Shown here piece by piece: positions 15,347 to 18,767 of a stretch of 18,767 nt of DNA. The notes under the pieces were generated by a model. That model was not told where the DNA came from. It did no database searches and saw nothing but the letters and a program-made list of their open reading frames with translations. Source of the stretch: CAUZEO01 sp963578625. Lineage in GTDB: Bacteria; Verrucomicrobiota; Kiritimatiellia; SLOV01. A program made the translations under genes and the position numbers. How positions within the stretch are numbered: position 1 is the first letter of the stretch; each line of letters starts with the position of its first letter. The DNA is taken from positions 1 to 18,767 of the forward strand of contig CAUZEO010000060.1 in the NCBI GenBank assembly GCA_963578625.1, read 5' to 3'.

Positions 15347-16309
15347 TTAATAATACTCAACATTCGCGAAATCCGTTTTCCAGCGGAGCGTGCTCAATCC
15401 TTCGCGAAGCGCCAGCAGCCCGTCATCCCATCCGATTTCCGGCTCGAATCCGATTTCTTGAATGCGCGAAAAAGCAATGGAGTAGTTGCGCTTGTCCGGG
15501 TCTTCGCGGATGTCGTTGAAATGAAGGTAACACCCGGTGAGTTCCATAACTTTTTCAGCCAGTTCGCGTTTCGTCTTGTTCATCCGTTCATGGCCGATGT
15601 TGAACGCACGCCCTTTCATCTTATCAAAATTTTCCAAGGTGAACTGAATCGCGCGCGCGACATCCGTCACATGGATGAAGGAACGTTGAAAATGACTTTC
15701 AAAGACAATGAGGAAGCCCTGGCGCAGCGCGCGCCACATAAAATCGTTCGGCATGAGGTCGAGCCGGACGCGGCCGGAGAGTCCAAATACCGTGGTAAAG
15801 CGAAAGGTGACAACATTGTCCTGGGCCAGTAGTTCCTGTTCGGCTTTGACCTTGGTGAGGCCGTAGACAGAGATGGGTTCCTGCGGGGTGTCTTCCGTGC
15901 AGGTTCCCTCCACCGGTTGGCGTGTGCCATATCCGCTGGTGGTATTGGGGAATATGTAGGGCTGGTTTGCGCGGTCCCGGAGGGCATCCAACTGCATGGC
16001 GGCCTCGTAATTGATGTCCCAGGCATCCTTTTCACGGTCCGCGCACAGGGGGGCGCCCACGAGCGCGGCAAGATTTACAATTGCGTCTGCTCCGTCCAGC
16101 GCGCGCTTCAGGGTCTCTTCGTCCCGAACGTCTCCCTGGATGCACTCGAACCCGGGGTGAATGAAATAGGGCAGAAGCCCGGTCTGCCGGTAGCAGAAAT
16201 TGTCAAGGACGCGCACCCGGTAACCTTCTTGCAGCAACTGTGGAACGAGCGCGGTACCCAGGTATCCGGCCGCGCCGGGCACGAGGATTTTTCGATTTTT
16301 GTCCACCAT
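15347..16309 (-). CDS. NAD-dependent sugar epimerase/dehydratase (extended SDR)
   Basis: The product is 320 residues. ILVPGAAGYLGTA (8-20) is the dinucleotide loop, with Pro instead of the usual Thr before GxxGxxG. LDNFCY (35-40) and GDVRD (59-63) follow the usual layout, and NLAALVGAPLCA (79-90) is typical of the sugar epimerase group. Tyr149-x-x-x-Lys153 (SVYGLTKVK) is the active-site pair. NTTSGYG replaces the more common S-S-x-S-x-Y-G, still with a hydroxyl residue at the catalytic position. Exact reaction unknown: an NDP-sugar 4-epimerase, dehydratase or oxidoreductase fits. It is the first gene of the minus-strand four-gene heptose operon. There is no SD, and its -10 box lies eight bases before the ATG, so its mRNA is probably leaderless. 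Confidence 0.82.
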   Translation of the reverse strand: MVDKNRKILVPGAAGYLGTALVPQLLQEGYRVRVLDNFCYRQTGLLPYFIHPGFECIQGDVRDEETLKRALDGADAIVNLAALVGAPLCADREKDAWDINYEAAMQLDALRDRANQPYIFPNTTSGYGTRQPVEGTCTEDTPQEPISVYGLTKVKAEQELLAQDNVVTFRFTTVFGLSGRVRLDLMPNDFMWRALRQGFLIVFESHFQRSFIHVTDVARAIQFTLENFDKMKGRAFNIGHERMNKTKRELAEKVMELTGCYLHFNDIREDPDKRNYSIAFSRIQEIGFEPEIGWDDGLLALREGLSTLRWKTDFANVEYY

Positions 16310-16317
16310 GAGAACCG

Positions 16318-16346
16318 ACTTTATGGGCGGCGCAAGTACCTGTCAA
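16318..16346 (-). promoter_or_regulatory. Sigma-70-type promoter of the heptose operon, giving a leaderless mRNA
   Basis: On the minus strand TTGACA (16346-16341), a perfect -35 box, is followed after exactly 17 bp by TAAAGT (16323-16318), a 4/6 match to TATAAT. Only eight bases separate the -10 box from the ATG at 16309, so transcription should begin at or one base before the start codon. No Shine-Dalgarno is present. Confidence 0.65.
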
Positions 16347-16370
16347 TGGTACGGCGGAATCCGTTCCCAG

Positions 16371-16399
16371 TTGACGTCACCGCACCCCGGTGGTAGGGT
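16371..16399 (+). promoter_or_regulatory. Sigma-70-type promoter of the LysM lipoprotein gene, giving a leaderless mRNA
   Basis: TTGACG (16371-16376, 5/6) is followed after 17 bp by TAGGGT (16394-16399, 3/6). Seven bases separate the -10 box from the ATG at 16407, placing transcription start at the start codon. The AGGG inside the -10 box could instead be read as an SD eight bases from the ATG; that would require a promoter further upstream, overlapping the opposing one. Confidence 0.5.
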
Positions 16400-16406
16400 T
16401 CGGTTT

Positions 16407-17192
16407 ATGTCGCACGCGCGTAGAGCCCGGTGGTTGATCTGTTTTGCCCTGGCCGCGATCGTTGCCGGGGTTTCGGGGTGCGCCAAGAGTGTCGGCGCTC
16501 TCGACGCCGCAGACGAGCGCGACCCGGAAATGGCGCGCGCAACTACCCTGGAGCGGGCCAACGATTTCGAGGGGGCAATCCAGTCCTACCAGTTGGCGTT
16601 GGAGCGGAATTTCGAGCTTATCAAAGCGCATTTGAAGCTGGGGCTGCTTTACGACGATTACGAAAACGATTACCTGCGCGCGATTTATCATTACGAGAGA
16701 TACCTGGAACTGAGACCGGATTCAGAGAAGTATGCGGACATAGAGGAGTTGGTCCGCCTCGCCCGGGTCAACTATGCCGCGTCGATTCCGGAACAGGATT
16801 CCGAGGCAATCCGGGAATTGACCCGGGTCCGGCAGAAGGCGAGCCAGATGGAACAGGATCTGGGGGCGGCGAAACGCAGGATCGCGGCTATTGAGGTTGA
16901 GAACGCTAAATTGACGACGGCGCTGGGCACGGCCCGGAAGAAAATCGTCTCCGATCAGGGGCCGGTTTCGGTGAGTGGATCCTCTTCGGCCCCAGTGGCG
17001 TCCGTCCCCGCGAATAAAGCGATCTCTTACAAAGTCCAGCGCGGTGACAGCTTATCCCGGATTGCCACCAAGATGTACGACGATTCGAGGAGGTGGAAAG
17101 CGATCTATGACGCGAATCGGTCGGCGTTGGATAGCCCTGAGAGCCTCAAAGTGGGCCAAATTTTAATGATTCCGATATCACAATCAGACTGA
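16407..17192 (+). CDS. Lipoprotein with TPR-like repeats, coiled coil and C-terminal LysM domain
   Basis: The product is 261 residues from ATG 16407. Basic MSHARRARWL and a hydrophobic stretch end in the lipobox VSGC with Cys25, cleaved by signal peptidase II. The +2 residue is Ala, so by the E. coli rule it goes to the outer membrane. Residues about 40-115 form TPR-like helix pairs (RANDFEGAIQSYQLALERN and AIYHYERYLELRPDS). A coiled coil lies at about 132-182, a low-complexity Ser/Pro/Val linker at 184-203, and a LysM domain at about 207-257 (YKVQRGDSLSRIA...LKVGQILMIP). LysM binds peptidoglycan glycan strands, so the protein likely ties the outer membrane to the wall or scaffolds wall enzymes. 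The frame is open 36 codons upstream, but only this ATG starts a signal peptide. The next gene is 61 bp downstream. Confidence 0.88.
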   Translation: MSHARRARWLICFALAAIVAGVSGCAKSVGALDAADERDPEMARATTLERANDFEGAIQSYQLALERNFELIKAHLKLGLLYDDYENDYLRAIYHYERYLELRPDSEKYADIEELVRLARVNYAASIPEQDSEAIRELTRVRQKASQMEQDLGAAKRRIAAIEVENAKLTTALGTARKKIVSDQGPVSVSGSSSAPVASVPANKAISYKVQRGDSLSRIATKMYDDSRRWKAIYDANRSALDSPESLKVGQILMIPISQSD

Positions 17193-17253
17193 AGGATGAG
17201 CCCTGATGGCGGGGTCTCAATAGAATGAATGATCACGAACGCCGGATGGATCG

Positions 17254-17970
17254 ATGAAGGGCACAGATTTTTTTGATGAAGATTTGCAGAATCGCGACCG
17301 CGATCGGCGGCCGGCGGAATCGGACGCGGACAAGGACGAGTCACGGGTGATTAAGCGGCCCGTATCGGACTTGAATCTCACGCGCATGGGTCGGCAGCGG
17401 GAGGATATCGAAAACCAGGTTGCCGCATCGTCCCAGGAATTGGAACGTCTTCGCATCCGCCAGGAGGAGATCGAGAAAGAGCGGCGCGAACTGGAGGATC
17501 TGCGGCGGAAGCAGGAGGAATATGTGACCTCCCGGCGCGATCTCAGCGAACGGCTGACCCAGAGTCTTGTTTCCATGGAAAAGGAACAGATGCGGGTGGA
17601 GATGGTCACCGAGATACTGCAAACAGGACGGAGCCGGTTCAAGAAGATGCGGGAGGAGATCTCTTCAATCGATGAAGAGTCGTGGACCGATGACCAAATG
17701 CGTGAAGAATTGACCCGATCTCTCTCGCTGCTAGAAGAGTCGCGGATGGAGTATAATACGACGATGGCGCGACTGAATGCCGCGATGGCGGACGGGGCCG
17801 CAGTCCATGCGGGCGAAGCTGATTCCGGTTCGCCGGTGCAAGCAGGCGGGCGAAGCACGCATTCCTTCGGCTACTGGTGTAAAGCTGGATTCGCATTTTT
17901 GCTTCCAGCGATGCTCTTTGTCACTGCGCTGATCGCGGTTCTCGTATACCTCTATCGTACATACGCGTAA
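17254..17970 (+). CDS. Uncharacterised coiled-coil protein with a C-terminal membrane anchor
   Basis: The product is 238 residues. The N-terminal 40 residues are highly charged and probably disordered (MKGTDFFDEDLQ...). A continuous coiled coil rich in Glu, Arg, Leu and Gln spans about 46-115, followed by further helices with SSIDEESWTDDQM (137-149). A low-complexity Gly/Ala/Ser linker is at 180-205, and a single hydrophobic helix at about 212-234 ends in YLYRTYA. There is no signal peptide, so the bulk is expected in the cytoplasm, tail-anchored in the inner membrane. I recall similar hypothetical proteins in PVC-group genomes but know no function. A weak GGATGG seven to eight bases from the ATG may be the SD. 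It lies between a LysM lipoprotein and murG, suggesting an envelope or division role. Confidence 0.8.
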   Translation: MKGTDFFDEDLQNRDRDRRPAESDADKDESRVIKRPVSDLNLTRMGRQREDIENQVAASSQELERLRIRQEEIEKERRELEDLRRKQEEYVTSRRDLSERLTQSLVSMEKEQMRVEMVTEILQTGRSRFKKMREEISSIDEESWTDDQMREELTRSLSLLEESRMEYNTTMARLNAAMADGAAVHAGEADSGSPVQAGGRSTHSFGYWCKAGFAFLLPAMLFVTALIAVLVYLYRTYA

Positions 17971-17997
17971 CACTTGTCCGTTTGCCGACGAATGCCA

Positions 17998-18336
17998 ATG
18001 GATCTATCCGACCCAGAGAAAAAACCGGGAAAGAAGACGGGGGATCGCGGCACGGGAGATCTATTCGCGTGGGGCGCACAGCAGCGCGGGATCGAAAAGC
18101 CCGAGACTCTTTCCTCCCGTGAACCCGGCGGCGCGCGAAGCCTGTACGGGATTGAGCGTTCCAACGATCCCCCCCGCGGGAAGCCAAGTACTCTGGATTC
18201 CTACCTTTACAGCGGAAACGGGGGACGTCTTGAACCCGCCGGCCGCGACAGCACGGTGGTTCGAAATCGGGTGATGTTTTTGATTCTGTTTCTCGGTCTC
18301 ATCATTTTCGTAGCGGTCCAGATGCTGGGGAAGTAA
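17998..18336 (+). CDS. Small uncharacterised protein with a C-terminal membrane anchor
   Basis: The product is 112 residues from ATG 17998; ATG 17992 or TTG 17974 are also in frame and none has a clear SD. The first 85 residues are Gly/Pro/Arg/Lys-rich and look disordered (DPEKKPGKKTGDRG, then EPGGARSLYGIERSNDPPRG). A single hydrophobic helix at about 92-110 (VMFLILFLGLIIFVAVQML) ends two residues before the stop. No signal peptide is seen, so the disordered part should be cytoplasmic. It lies 27 bp after another tail-anchored gene and shares its layout, though not its sequence. Codon usage matches the neighbours, supporting a real gene. Confidence 0.68.
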   Translation: MDLSDPEKKPGKKTGDRGTGDLFAWGAQQRGIEKPETLSSREPGGARSLYGIERSNDPPRGKPSTLDSYLYSGNGGRLEPAGRDSTVVRNRVMFLILFLGLIIFVAVQMLGK

Positions 18337-18356
18337 GGGTCACAAAGAGAAAATCG

Positions 18357-18385
18357 TTGCTTTCCAGCACGTGCGGCGCTATAGG
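18357..18385 (+). promoter_or_regulatory. Possible promoter ahead of murG
   Basis: TTGCTT (18357-18362) and TATAGG (18380-18385) are separated by exactly 17 bp in the 133-bp gap before murG. Both are only partial matches to consensus, so the call is weak; murG might simply be transcribed from the upstream genes. Confidence 0.3.
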
Positions 18386-18454
18386 AGAACACTGAGGACG
18401 AAGTAATCGCGGGCAGGCACATGTACCACGGGATTTCTGTATCCTGTTTACTTC

Positions 18455-18461
18455 GAGGTGG
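18455..18461 (+). promoter_or_regulatory. Ribosome-binding site that fixes the murG TTG start
   Basis: GAGGTGG lies eight bases before TTG 18470. It is one of the few good Shine-Dalgarno sites in the window and supports a TTG start here, since no ATG is found at the conserved MurG N-terminus. Confidence 0.65.
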
Positions 18462-18469
18462 GCAAAGTT

Positions 18470-18767
18470 TTGAAAATTGCATTGGCATGTGGTGGTACCG
18501 GGGGCCACATTTTCCCAGGTGTCGCCACGGGCGAGATTTTGTCAGCCCGCGGGCATGAAGTCGTGCTCTGGCTGGCCGGGAAAGATGGGGAGGGTCACCT
18601 GGTTCGTGATTGGAGGGGAGAAGTCGTCACCGTCGCGGCAGAAGGGTTTTCCGAGGGCGTGTCCCCCCGGGCCATGAAAACCGCCTGGTCGCTGGTTCGG
18701 GCGGCGCGGACCTGCACCGGGATGATGCGAAACAATCCTCCCGACGTGCTGCTCGGCATGGGCAGTT
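18470..18767 (+). CDS. murG: MurG, lipid II synthase (N-terminal 99 residues, runs off the right edge)
   Basis: The frame starts at TTG 18470 as (M)KIALACGGTGGHIFPGVATGE. The GGTGGH glycine-rich loop is the hallmark of MurG, which contacts the lipid I diphosphate. The end of the window reads PDVLLGMGS, matching the MurG DVV-x-GMGGY region. MurG (UDP-GlcNAc: undecaprenyl-diphospho-MurNAc-pentapeptide GlcNAc transferase, GT28) adds GlcNAc to lipid I on the cytoplasmic face of the inner membrane to form lipid II. Genes before murG are usually ftsW or other dcw-cluster members; here they are three envelope proteins of unknown role. The C-terminal domain lies outside the window. Confidence 0.92.
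   Translation, partial: MKIALACGGTGGHIFPGVATGEILSARGHEVVLWLAGKDGEGHLVRDWRGEVVTVAAEGFSEGVSPRAMKTAWSLVRAARTCTGMMRNNPPDVLLGMGS

Overview
This is a roughly 58 % GC bacterial chromosome window with no phage, plasmid, IS, rRNA, tRNA or CRISPR signature. Type II secretion pseudopilins, a lipoprotein with LysM, manno-heptose nucleotide-sugar genes and murG point to a Gram-negative (diderm) cell. YfhO-type and GT-C membrane proteins, a DUF3604 remnant and palindromic intergenic repeats would fit the PVC group (Kiritimatiellota/Lentisphaerae/Verrucomicrobia). That placement is an impression from gene style, not a measured result.

Left part (1-5756, all minus strand). smc (chromosome condensation ATPase) is followed by a 137-bp spacer with palindromic repeats, then gspG and a gspI-like pseudopilin gene that overlap by 35 bp. 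The gspI-like frame is stopped by TAA but stays open, with coding-like composition, for 53 more codons. About 500 bp with no convincing gene follows, holding two more copies of the spacer repeat, and then the 5' part of a methyltransferase gene that runs off the left edge.

Middle (5918-12353, plus strand). Four genes form a lipid-linked-glycan set: a GT-C (GT39/ArnT-like) membrane glycosyltransferase, an ALG5/DPM1-like GT2 polyprenyl-phosphate glycosyltransferase, a Wzx/MOP-type flippase and a YfhO-like giant membrane protein. The natural reading is that the GT2 enzyme charges a polyprenyl carrier, the GT-C and YfhO proteins act on the outer face, and the flippase moves lipid-linked glycan across. 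The 3' end of the yfhO-like gene runs into the last ~70 codons of a DUF3604 gene in another frame, which looks like a deletion scar.

Right of centre (12660-16309, minus strand). Four tightly packed genes, two SDR sugar epimerase/reductases, an HddA-like heptose-7-phosphate kinase and an HddC-like guanylyltransferase, form a GDP-manno-heptose (or modified heptose) operon converging on the glycan genes. A 97-bp intergenic region separates it from a divergent envelope block. In that region each strand has a -35/-10 pair with exactly 17-bp spacing, placed so that transcription should begin at or next to the start codon, which suggests leaderless mRNAs in both directions.

Right end (16407-18767, plus strand). 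A lipoprotein with TPR-like, coiled-coil and LysM parts is followed by two unrelated-looking proteins that each end in a single C-terminal membrane anchor, then the start of murG. This trio of uncharacterised envelope proteins next to murG is the best candidate here for an undescribed functional module, possibly linked to peptidoglycan synthesis.
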